This document shows, piece after piece, positions 57,283-64,000 of a DNA stretch of 64,000 bases. The position numbers and the translations under genes were made by a program. Source of the stretch: Vibrio marinisediminis (lineage in GTDB: Bacteria; Pseudomonadota; Gammaproteobacteria; Enterobacterales; Vibrionaceae); NCBI RefSeq assembly GCF_014050145.1, contig NZ_JACFYF010000002.1:248001-312000 (forward strand), read 5' to 3'. The notes beneath the pieces are model-generated. The model ran no database searches. It was given only the letters and a program-made list of their open reading frames with translations, and was not told the DNA's origin. The stretch's first letter is position 1. Every line of letters starts with the position of its first letter.

Positions 57283-58890
57283 ATGAGCCATTCATCCAGT
57301 TCAACCAACACAAACAGTATGCCGTCCGCGGAGTTAACACGCTCTGCTGCGAACGTACCCAATTTGAAAGTACCCAACTCAGAAGTACCAATGCGCAACT
57401 GGATCGCGCTAATTGGTGGACTGATTGGTGCCTTCATGGCGATCTTAGATATTCAGATCACCAACTCATCATTAAAAGACATTCAAGGTGCGCTTTCTGC
57501 CACCTTAGATGAGAGCTCTTGGATTTCAACCTCATACCTTGTCGCTGAAATGATCGCGATTCCACTCAGTGGCTGGCTATCTAAGTCGCTGGGTAAGCGT
57601 CGTTATATTACATGGACTACCGTGCTCTTTACGTTGTCGTCGTTATTGTGTTCTTTTTCTTGGAACATGACCTCGATGATTGTATTCCGTGCTATGCAAG
57701 GTTTTAGCGGCGGTGCATTAATCCCGTTAGCCTTCTCTTTGGTCGTGCAACTACTGCCCGTCAATAAACGTGCGGTTGGTATGGCGCTATTTGGCATTAC
57801 CGCCACCTTCGCACCTTCCATCGGTCCAACATTTGGCGGCTGGTTAACTGAAAACCTCTCTTGGCACTACATCTTCTACATAAATATCCCACCAGCATTA
57901 TTGATGATCTCGATGATCCGCTATGGATTAGATGATGAAAAGCCGGATCTCAACCTGCTCAAGAAGGCGGACTGGTTTGGTATTGCGACCATGGCGTTAG
58001 GGCTTGGGTGTTTAGAAGTCGTGCTCGAAGAAGGAAACCGTGAAGAGTGGTTTAGCTCAGGTTTTATCATTGCTTTAAGTGTTATTTCAGCAGTCAGTTT
58101 GGTCTATTTCATCATCAATGAGATCCAACATAAAAAACCGTTGGTGAACTTACGGTTACTCGGCAACACTCAGTTTGCCATGGCCTGTATTGCTTACCTG
58201 ATTTTGGGGATGGCGCTACTTGGGTCGATCTATGTATTGCCACTCTACTTAACCCAAATTCAGCATTACAATGCAATGGAAATTGGTGAAGTGTTAATGT
58301 GGATGGGGCTTCCTCAGCTATTGATTTTTCCGCTGGTACCTAAGCTTACTCAGATCATAAAGCCTAAGTATTTGGTGACATTTGGCTTCGTTATGTTTGG
58401 TATCAGCTGTTACGTCAATACCCATATGACCGTAGATTTTGGCGGTCAACAACTGATTCTATCTATGGTTTTACGTGCTATTGGTAGCCCGTTCATCATG
58501 GTACCTCTTTCTCTGGTAGCGATGAAAAACATCCACAAAATGGATACGCCAGATGCCTCAACTCTTACCAATGTAATGCGTAATTTAGGGGGAGCTTTTA
58601 GTATCGCGATTATCGCGACCTTACTCGACAACAAAACCCGCGAGCACCTCGGTCACATTAAAGAATCGGTCACCTCGGTAAGCCAGCTAGGTTGGCAAAC
58701 GCTGCATCAACAACAAGCCTTTTTCATCCAAACTGGCAGTGATGCCGCTACCGCAATGCATCAAGCACAAGCCAGTCTACTCGCGACCATGCAGCGAGAT
58801 GCGGCAATCATGGCTTATAATGATGTATTTCTGGTGATGACAGGTTTTCTCGGGCTAGCGGCTGTCTTGATTCTATTGATGAAAGACTAA
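57283..58890 (+). CDS. emrB: EmrB-like DHA2-family drug efflux MFS transporter
   Basis: The 535-residue inner-membrane transporter has 14 predicted helices. It shows motif A-like SKSLGKRRYI and the DHA2 signature MAILDIQITNSSLKDIQGAL near the N-terminus. EmrB-type pumps expel hydrophobic or uncoupling compounds with the EmrA adaptor encoded just upstream. GAGG supports the ATG at 57283; the first 35 residues are Ser/Asn-rich and unlike the family, so a later start is possible. Substrate unknown. Confidence 0.9.
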   Translation: MSHSSSSTNTNSMPSAELTRSAANVPNLKVPNSEVPMRNWIALIGGLIGAFMAILDIQITNSSLKDIQGALSATLDESSWISTSYLVAEMIAIPLSGWLSKSLGKRRYITWTTVLFTLSSLLCSFSWNMTSMIVFRAMQGFSGGALIPLAFSLVVQLLPVNKRAVGMALFGITATFAPSIGPTFGGWLTENLSWHYIFYINIPPALLMISMIRYGLDDEKPDLNLLKKADWFGIATMALGLGCLEVVLEEGNREEWFSSGFIIALSVISAVSLVYFIINEIQHKKPLVNLRLLGNTQFAMACIAYLILGMALLGSIYVLPLYLTQIQHYNAMEIGEVLMWMGLPQLLIFPLVPKLTQIIKPKYLVTFGFVMFGISCYVNTHMTVDFGGQQLILSMVLRAIGSPFIMVPLSLVAMKNIHKMDTPDASTLTNVMRNLGGAFSIAIIATLLDNKTREHLGHIKESVTSVSQLGWQTLHQQQAFFIQTGSDAATAMHQAQASLLATMQRDAAIMAYNDVFLVMTGFLGLAAVLILLMKD

Positions 58891-58977
58891 CTGCTCTCAA
58901 AGTTTGAGAATCATACGCTCTCACTTGAACTAACCTGCGTATGGGTGTAGGTTAGGAAAAAACAAGGGAGAGCAGCT

Positions 58978-60294
58978 ATGACGTTTAAAATCAGTCCCTT
59001 ATGGAAGCAGCGTCATGATGACGAGCATAAAATTCGCCGGGATGATCATCGAAGCCCATTTCAACGCGATCGAGCACGTATCCTTCACTCGGCCGCATTT
59101 CGACGACTGCAAGCCAAAACACAAATCCATGGCAACAGTATTGATGACTTCCATCGCACCCGATTAACCCATTCTCTTGAGGCAGCCCAGCTAGGCACAG
59201 GCATCGTTGCTCAAATCAAAAAGAAACAGCCTGAGTTTCATGATTTACTACCGTCAGATAGCCTAATTGACTCACTGTGTTTGGCGCACGACATTGGTCA
59301 TCCTCCTTATGGTCATGGCGGCGAAGTGGCGCTCAATTACATGATGCGAGAACATGGTGGCTTTGAAGGCAACGCACAAACATTTCGCATAGTGACTAAG
59401 CTTGAGCCTTACACTGAGCATTTTGGTATGAACCTTGTCAGACGTACTTTGATTGGGTTAATGAAATACCCAGCCTTGCTCAGCGCCACACACGCACAGC
59501 AAAAGCCAAAGCCAGTCACACATCAACGTCAGTTACGTGCAAAAGATTGGTCTCCTGCCAAAGGCATCTATGATTGTGACAAGCCTCTCTTTGATTGGGT
59601 GTTGGAACCACTCTCTAGCGAAGAGAAAATGCTGTTCTCGCAAATGCGCAGCGAATCTTTAGATGCTCGGCAACATCAGAAAACACGTTTTAAATCCCTT
59701 GATTGCTCTATCATGGAATTGGCTGATGATATTGCCTATGGCGTGCACGATTTAGAAGATGCGATTGTTTTAGGTATGGTGACTCGCCATCAATGGCTAG
59801 AATCAGCCGCCAGCCAATTGGCTGAATGTGGCGATCCGTGGTTTGAAAAACATATCGCATCCGTCAGTGACATGCTGTTTGCAGGTACGCACCACCAGCG
59901 TAAAGATGCCATTGGTGGCATCGTAAATGCGCTATTGACCAGCATCTCAATTCGCCCTGTTGATGCACCGTTTGTCTCACACCTATTGGCATTCAATGCT
60001 GTTTTGGAACCGAGCATGGCAAGCGCCCTTGAGATCTTAAAACGCTTTGTCAGCCAGTTCGTGATTCAAGCACCACATGTTCAAGTCATGGAGTACAAAG
60101 GTCAGCAAATCATTATGGATATTTTCGAGGCTTTAAGCGCCGATCCAGAACGTCTGTTGCCACTTGAAATTCGCCATACTTGGCAATCAACGGAGTGTGA
60201 AACACAAGAAATGCGCATCATTGCAGATTACATCTCTTCAATGACCGATGGGCATGCGAAAAGACTCCATCAACAACTGTTCTCCTCCCATTGA
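58978..60294 (+). CDS. dgt: dGTPase-like deoxynucleoside triphosphohydrolase
   Basis: The 438-residue HD-superfamily enzyme has RDRARILHSAAFRRLQAKTQ, RLTHSLEAAQ (first His), AHDIGHPPYGHGGE (HD pair and second metal-site residues) and DDIAYGVHDLEDA. It belongs to the type 2 dGTPase group, which hydrolyses dNTPs to deoxynucleosides and triphosphate. A GGGAGAG ribosome site precedes the ATG. It is likely monocistronic; an eleven-base-pair stem follows it. Confidence 0.92.
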   Translation: MTFKISPLWKQRHDDEHKIRRDDHRSPFQRDRARILHSAAFRRLQAKTQIHGNSIDDFHRTRLTHSLEAAQLGTGIVAQIKKKQPEFHDLLPSDSLIDSLCLAHDIGHPPYGHGGEVALNYMMREHGGFEGNAQTFRIVTKLEPYTEHFGMNLVRRTLIGLMKYPALLSATHAQQKPKPVTHQRQLRAKDWSPAKGIYDCDKPLFDWVLEPLSSEEKMLFSQMRSESLDARQHQKTRFKSLDCSIMELADDIAYGVHDLEDAIVLGMVTRHQWLESAASQLAECGDPWFEKHIASVSDMLFAGTHHQRKDAIGGIVNALLTSISIRPVDAPFVSHLLAFNAVLEPSMASALEILKRFVSQFVIQAPHVQVMEYKGQQIIMDIFEALSADPERLLPLEIRHTWQSTECETQEMRIIADYISSMTDGHAKRLHQQLFSSH

Positions 60295-60303
60295 TCATAT
60301 TTC

Positions 60304-60342
60304 GCCAACATTGCAATTGAGAAACCTCAGCGCAATGTTGGC
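60304..60342. terminator. Long stem between convergent dgt and adenine deaminase genes
   Basis: GCCAACATTGC and its exact reverse complement GCAATGTTGGC form an eleven-base-pair stem with a 17-base loop. No T run follows on either side, so it may be a weak terminator or a 3'-end stabiliser for both genes. Confidence 0.5.
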
Positions 60343-60354
60343 TCTAACTTGTCT

Positions 60355-61365
60355 TTAACGACCAGCGACAAAACTGTCTAGCTTATTCATCAACGCTTGC
60401 TTTTCTGCTTGGCTAATGAAGGTGGCATTAATCGCATTACGGGTAAACTGTGCCAATTCATCTTCCGTTAACGTGTGGCTTTGGGCGACTGCGAGGAAGT
60501 TGTCTGTCATATATCCGCCAAAGTAAGCCGGATCATCAGAGTTGATCGTCACTTGAACCCCTTCTCTTAACAGTTCAACAATATTGTGTTGTTCCATTTT
60601 TTCAAACACTTTTAGCTTGGTATTTGAAAGTGGGCAAACCGTTAGTGGCATCTGACTTTGCACTAACTCTGCGACCAATTTTTCATCATCAGAGCAGCGC
60701 ACGCCATGATCAATACGTGACACTTTAAGCAGCTCCACGCTGTTATAAATGTTGCTGACGGGACCTTCTTCTCCGGCATGAGCAACGGTTAAAAAGCCTT
60801 CTTCACGTGCTTGGCGAAACACGCGAGTGAATTTCTCTGGTGGGTGTCCAAGCTCTGAAGAGTCGAGCCCCACGCCAACAATCTTATCTTTGTGAGGCAA
60901 CGACTGTTGCAAGGTTTCAAACGCACTCTCTTCATCTAAATGACGTAAGAAACACATGATGATTCGGCTACTAATACCCAGCTTTTGTTGGGCATCTTCT
61001 AGCGCACGATGGATGCCATCAATGACAGTAGCAAAAGCAATTCCACGTTCAGTATGAGTTTGTGGGTCAAAGAAAATTTCTGTATGGATGACATTGTCTT
61101 GGTGACAACGCAGCATGTAAGCCCAGGTCAAATCATAAAAGTCTTGCTCATGCTGTAATACGTTGGCACCTTGATAGTAGATATCAAGAAACGATTGTAA
61201 ATTGGAAAATTGGTAGGCAGCTTTGATTGCTTCCGGTGTGGAAAACGGCAATTTAATTTGGTTACGTTGGGCAAGCTCAAACATCATCTCTGGCTCTAAA
61301 GAGCCTTCAATGTGCAGGTGTAACTCCACTTTGGGCAGTTGTTGGATAAAATCAGTTTGGTTCAC
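60355..61365 (-). CDS. add: Adenine deaminase (adenosine deaminase-like, type 2)
   Basis: This zinc hydrolase of about 336 residues is an amidohydrolase with [14 protein letters not shown], the zinc/catalytic segments HAGEEG, RIDHGVR and [27 protein letters not shown] is characteristic of the adenine deaminase branch and differs from the FDLAGDE type of E. coli adenosine deaminase. Adenine to hypoxanthine is therefore the likely reaction, although Vibrio homologues are usually named add. The start was set at GTG 61365, with GGAGAG six bases upstream; an in-frame ATG at 61434 lies in the leader structure and has no ribosome site. An adenine riboswitch precedes it, which supports adenine as the relevant ligand. 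Confidence 0.9.
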   Translation of the reverse strand: MNQTDFIQQLPKVELHLHIEGSLEPEMMFELAQRNQIKLPFSTPEAIKAAYQFSNLQSFLDIYYQGANVLQHEQDFYDLTWAYMLRCHQDNVIHTEIFFDPQTHTERGIAFATVIDGIHRALEDAQQKLGISSRIIMCFLRHLDEESAFETLQQSLPHKDKIVGVGLDSSELGHPPEKFTRVFRQAREEGFLTVAHAGEEGPVSNIYNSVELLKVSRIDHGVRCSDDEKLVAELVQSQMPLTVCPLSNTKLKVFEKMEQHNIVELLREGVQVTINSDDPAYFGGYMTDNFLAVAQSHTLTEDELAQFTRNAINATFISQAEKQALMNKLDSFVAGR

Positions 61366-61463
61366 GCTTGTCTCTCCATTCAATATGACGATGGGTCTAT
61401 AACAAGCACTTTTCTCAGCAGAATTTTGAAACATACAAAGAGAAAAGCGCTATGCACTTTACT

Positions 61464-61530
61464 CTTCGTAATCTGGAATTTAAGGCTCCAGGTAGAGACT
61501 CCCACTCCATATCAGCGGGATTATACGAAG
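61464..61530 (-). promoter_or_regulatory. Adenine-sensing purine riboswitch aptamer
   Basis: The minus strand carries the complete purine aptamer. P1 is CTTCGTA/TACGAAG; the J1/2-P2 part is TATAATCCCGCTGATATGG; the J2/3 core is GGGAGTCTCTACC; the P3 side has GGAGCCTTAAATTCC; and the closing segment is AGATTACG. The specificity base in GATTA is T (U in RNA), which pairs with adenine; guanine aptamers have C there. It matches the add riboswitch known from V. vulnificus and lies in the leader of the adenine deaminase gene. Confidence 0.95.
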
Positions 61531-61585
61531 CACCGCCTAACAGCTGGTCACCCCAAATGGGTGCTACTGTAAACGATTGCGCTGG

Positions 61586-61614
61586 ATTATAGACAGCGTA
61601 TCCACTGCTTACAA
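61586..61614 (-). promoter_or_regulatory. Promoter of the riboswitch-adenine deaminase transcript
   Basis: On the minus strand TTGTAA (61609-61614) and a perfect TATAAT (61586-61591) are separated by 17 bases. Transcription would begin near 61579, giving a leader of about 215 bases that contains the aptamer. Confidence 0.65.
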
Positions 61615-61650
61615 GTCTCAATCAACCTATCTCGCAAAACTACGACCAGC

Positions 61651-62253
61651 CTAGTGACGGTAATTTTTCTCAAACACCCCTTGAGGCATCTGCTCAATCT
61701 GAAACTGAATCATGTTATCAAACGCCACCATCAAAGGCGTAAAATCGTTTTTAGGTTCTAACAAACTAAGAATATGGTAACCCGCTTCGACTGTTGAAAG
61801 TGCATTGTCACTCGGAGCTTTACGGATCCGATAATTGCCTTTAAGTACAGTCGGTAAACGCAGCAAAGGCAAGGTTTGCAAGTTGCTCGATAGCTGCCAC
61901 ATCTTGTAGGCTTTCTTCCACGTTCCATCAAGCAGAATGACGCGAATCTTGTCGTGATTCTGAGTCAGTTGCGTAGAGACTTCCTCAGCCGACTCGCCCG
62001 GATATAGAACAAAATGAGCAACATTGGATTGTTGGAGCAGCGCGTTTAACTCAGCATGGTCGCTAAAATTTTCACCCACAAAATGGTGGCTGTTGGTGAG
62101 CGACAGCGTCAAAATGCGAGCGGTTCCCATAGGACGCTTTGATTCAGATGGATGTTGAAGGATGATTAACTCAACATTCGATGTTAGGCTTTGTATCCAT
62201 TGACAAATACACGCTTTGAGTGACTTTCCACATTGAGAACAATATCGAGACAT
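61651..62253 (-). CDS. DTW-domain tRNA-uridine aminocarboxypropyltransferase-like protein
   Basis: The 200-residue cytosolic protein has an N-terminal zinc-type CSQCGKSLKACIC and the signature LDGTWKKA containing the Asp-Thr-Trp that names the family, followed by LPLLRLPTVLKGNYRIRK. DTW proteins (TapT/YfiP, Tsr3 relatives) transfer an aminocarboxypropyl group from S-adenosylmethionine to uridine in RNA, forming acp3U in tRNA in E. coli. Its first codons overlap those of the divergent rhombosortase gene. Members vary in RNA target, so the exact site is inference. Confidence 0.87.
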   Translation of the reverse strand: MSRYCSQCGKSLKACICQWIQSLTSNVELIILQHPSESKRPMGTARILTLSLTNSHHFVGENFSDHAELNALLQQSNVAHFVLYPGESAEEVSTQLTQNHDKIRVILLDGTWKKAYKMWQLSSNLQTLPLLRLPTVLKGNYRIRKAPSDNALSTVEAGYHILSLLEPKNDFTPLMVAFDNMIQFQIEQMPQGVFEKNYRH

Positions 62254-62805
62254 GATGTAGGGTTAATCTTTCTGTTATTAGCGGTGAGTTTACTGTGTAC
62301 CACGCTCCAGTCTCTTAACCTTACCGCCTTAGCGGAGTGGCGAGCTGACTATATTGAGCAAGGGCAATGGATGCGCATCCTATCAGGAAACTTTGCTCAT
62401 ACCAACTTTGCTCATCTCACAATGAACCTTGCAGTACTGTGGGTGATTGCGTTTGTTTTTCGCCCTAGTGTACGCTCTTATGCCGCACTACTGGTCATAA
62501 TTAGTATTGGAGTGGGTATTGGGATTCTTTATACCCCAATAAAAAGCTATGTGGGGCTGTCGGGAACTTTACACGGTCTATTCGCATATTATGCACTAAG
62601 AGAGGCATTACAAGGCCGAATGAGTAGTTGGATTTTGGTGGCAGGCGTCGTTACCAAAATCATTTGGGAACTGACGGTTGGCTCACCCATCTCAACCGCT
62701 GAAATAATTAATGCACGAGTGGCAGTTGAAGCTCACTTTCTTGGTGTCATTAATGGCATACTGTTCGCGCTCGTTTCCTACCCACTGTACAAAAATGACC
62801 GCTAA
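62233..62805 (+). CDS. rrtA: Rhombosortase (rhomboid-family GlyGly-CTERM protease)
   Basis: This rhomboid-fold membrane protein of up to 190 residues has about six helices. The catalytic serine lies in GLSGTLHGLF (about residues 112-121), the histidine in EAHFLGVING, and HTNFAHLTMN is the typical rhomboid N-terminal loop. GLSGxLHG is characteristic of rhombosortases, which cleave GlyGly-CTERM tails of type II-secreted proteins in Vibrio. The reading opens at TTG 62233 with no ATG in frame near it; a GTG at 62283 is an alternative but would remove part of the first helix. The 5' end overlaps the divergent DTW gene by 21 bases. Confidence 0.8.
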   Translation: MRTISRHDVGLIFLLLAVSLLCTTLQSLNLTALAEWRADYIEQGQWMRILSGNFAHTNFAHLTMNLAVLWVIAFVFRPSVRSYAALLVIISIGVGIGILYTPIKSYVGLSGTLHGLFAYYALREALQGRMSSWILVAGVVTKIIWELTVGSPISTAEIINARVAVEAHFLGVINGILFALVSYPLYKNDR

Positions 62806-62902
62806 GTCGCAGTAAATATGGTGTTTATTATTGCCTTAGCCTAAAAGCTTGATATGCTTTTCGTTCCATATATTGCCATTAATTATCGATAACGAATAAC
62901 CC

Positions 62903-63673
62903 ATGACCACCACCGCCGAACGACGTGAAGAGATACTTCAATACATACAAACTCACCAGAAAGGTGAAGTGAACTATTTCGCTGAGCGTTACAACGTATC
63001 AGAAGTGACAGTGCGTAATGATCTCAATCAGCTTGAGAAGAAAGGCTGCGTCACACGTTGTTATGGCGGGGCTTTACTCAATAATCAGTTTGCCTTTGAC
63101 CAACCATTGAATGACAAAAAACTCATCAATAGCAGTATTAAAGCAAAGTTAGGCGAATACGCCGCCTCGTTAATTAAAAATGGCGACAAAATCATTCTCG
63201 ACTCTGGTTCAACAACCGAGCAGATTGCTTATCATCTTGACGATAAACAAGACCTAGTGGTGATGACTAACGGCATCAATATCGCTTATCACCTTGCCAA
63301 TCAGACCAACGTGTCGGTGATGGTTACCGGTGGTTCTATGCGCAAGAATTCTTACTCGTTACATGGTACAGGGGGAGAGGAGTTTTTGACGGGCTTTCGT
63401 TTTAACACACTTTTTTTGGGTGTTGATGGGTTTGATAGAAGCGCTGGCGTTACGACTCCTCATAGAGGTGAAGCCGATATTAACCGTAAAATGCTCGATG
63501 CCGCACAGACGGTTATTGCAGTGACTGACTCATCAAAGTTCGAGCGCCAAAGCTTCTGTTTGATTGCTCGACCAGAGCAACTCAATATGCTGATCACTGA
63601 CAGCGGTATTCCTGATGAATACGCCACCGCACTACGTGAGCTTGGTGTGGATGTTAGGATCGTTGATATTTGA
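62903..63673 (+). CDS. AgaR-like DeoR-family transcriptional regulator
   Basis: The 256-residue regulator has an N-terminal DeoR helix-turn-helix (about 5-60; ERYNVSEVTVRNDLNQL) and a DeoR C-terminal sensor domain with ILDSGSTTEQIA, MTNGINIA, MVTGGSMRKNSYS, LFLGVDGFD and VTDSSKFERQSF. It follows E. coli AgaR closely in order and length, so a sugar phosphate, possibly from N-acetylgalactosamine-type metabolism, is the probable effector. No sugar operon is visible within the window; target genes may lie beyond 64 kb. Confidence 0.87.
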   Translation: MTTTAERREEILQYIQTHQKGEVNYFAERYNVSEVTVRNDLNQLEKKGCVTRCYGGALLNNQFAFDQPLNDKKLINSSIKAKLGEYAASLIKNGDKIILDSGSTTEQIAYHLDDKQDLVVMTNGINIAYHLANQTNVSVMVTGGSMRKNSYSLHGTGGEEFLTGFRFNTLFLGVDGFDRSAGVTTPHRGEADINRKMLDAAQTVIAVTDSSKFERQSFCLIARPEQLNMLITDSGIPDEYATALRELGVDVRIVDI

Positions 63674-63733
63674 CCATCGCCTTGCTCATCACTTCCTCGT
63701 TTGAAGCGACCGAAGATGGCAAATTAATTTCGT

Positions 63734-63943
63734 TTAGAAGGTCACCTGAAAACCACCAATCACCTGATTGTGATTGTTGATGATTTTGCCTTGCTGTTCG
63801 ACTTCATCGTATGTGAAGCTGAGATTTATATCTGACACTTGCCCTTTCGCAAGTACGTTTCGAATCAAAATATCACTATTAATTTGGTGCGATGTTGCAG
63901 ACCAGTTTTGGTTACTGGCAAAAATATTAAACTCTATTCTCAT
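63734..63943 (-). CDS. Small hypothetical protein
   Basis: This 69-residue soluble protein starts MRIEFNIFASNQNWSATSH with AGGG six bases before the ATG. It is rich in Asn, Ile and Val, has no cysteine or membrane segment, and ends QVIGGFQVTF, giving a beta-strand-like pattern. I recognise no family. It converges on the AgaR-like gene. The good ribosome site and balanced composition favour a real gene. Confidence 0.55.
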   Translation of the reverse strand: MRIEFNIFASNQNWSATSHQINSDILIRNVLAKGQVSDINLSFTYDEVEQQGKIINNHNQVIGGFQVTF

Positions 63944-64000
63944 TTATGACCCTGTGTTTTGTTAAAAGAATGACTCTTTGTTTTCGCTTTATGGAACCAA

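Noticed and set aside
61366-61434. A 23-codon N-terminal extension of the adenine deaminase starting at ATG 61434
   Set aside because: The ATG lacks a ribosome site and sits in a leader hairpin loop, whereas GTG 61365 has GGAGAG at ideal spacing and fits family length.
61415-61621. A 68-codon minus-strand reading upstream of the adenine deaminase
   Set aside because: It runs through the promoter and the purine riboswitch aptamer, whose conservation is structural; it has no family resemblance.

Overview
The window looks like chromosomal DNA of a marine gamma-proteobacterium of the Vibrionaceae, most likely a Vibrio. The support is a VieSAB-type signalling operon, an AcfD-type lipoprotein, an MSHA-type minor pilin cluster, a rhombosortase, an add-type adenine riboswitch, a menFDHB/CE menaquinone operon, and two gene neighbourhoods shared with enteric bacteria (tesB-ybaY-atl and alaA-yfbR). 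Gene order is dense, with many ATGA/TAATG overlaps. No insertion sequence, integrase, CRISPR array or tRNA was seen, so this reads as resident chromosome and not as an island.

Layout. (1) 1-7.96 kb, minus: five overlapping genes for minor pseudopilins and a giant MshQ-like secreted protein, cut at its C-terminus by the window edge. No major pilin, assembly ATPase or mshB is next to them. (2) 8.2-11.4 kb, minus: a glutathionyl-hydroquinone reductase, then an acetylpolyamine deacetylase coupled to an orphan PotD-like binding protein. (3) 11.6-17.2 kb, minus: the complete oppABCDF oligopeptide importer. (4) 17.7-19.5 kb: a short-chain dehydrogenase divergent from a LysR regulator. (5) 19.6-26.6 kb, plus: vieS-vieA-vieB, a BvgS-like hybrid kinase, a c-di-GMP phosphodiesterase response regulator and a REC-TPR protein, facing a large AcfD/SslE-like M60 metalloprotease lipoprotein. 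(6) 31.8-37.5 kb: an HD hydrolase, a bacterial ionotropic-glutamate-receptor-like protein, the 4.5S SRP RNA, a diguanylate cyclase with two solute-binding domains, a membrane protein and an alkyltransferase-like protein. (7) 37.5-45.7 kb: lipoprotein YbaY, TesB, a PLP enzyme, a DUF1244 protein, a Tim44-like protein, a TetR/MFS-acyltransferase pair and a YeiH exporter. (8) 45.8-53.1 kb, minus: menaquinone biosynthesis. (9) 53.2-64 kb: alaA, yfbR, a LysR regulator with an EmrAB pump, dgt, an adenine deaminase behind an adenine riboswitch, a DTW-domain tRNA-modifying protein, a rhombosortase, an AgaR-like repressor and a small unknown protein.

How it fits together. A surface-attachment and c-di-GMP theme runs through the first 36 kb: minor pilins and MshQ, a VieA phosphodiesterase, an AcfD protease, and a diguanylate cyclase with a periplasmic amino-acid-type sensor. 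Periplasmic solute-binding folds recur in VieS, the glutamate-receptor-like protein, the diguanylate cyclase, PotD and OppA, so small-molecule sensing and uptake dominate. The second half is mainly housekeeping metabolism (quinone, nucleotide and alanine metabolism) plus drug efflux. The least explained units are the TetR / MFS-acyltransferase / YeiH locus with its paired palindromes, the deacetylase-PotD pair, the receptor-channel protein, and a possible unannotated small RNA near 31.7 kb.
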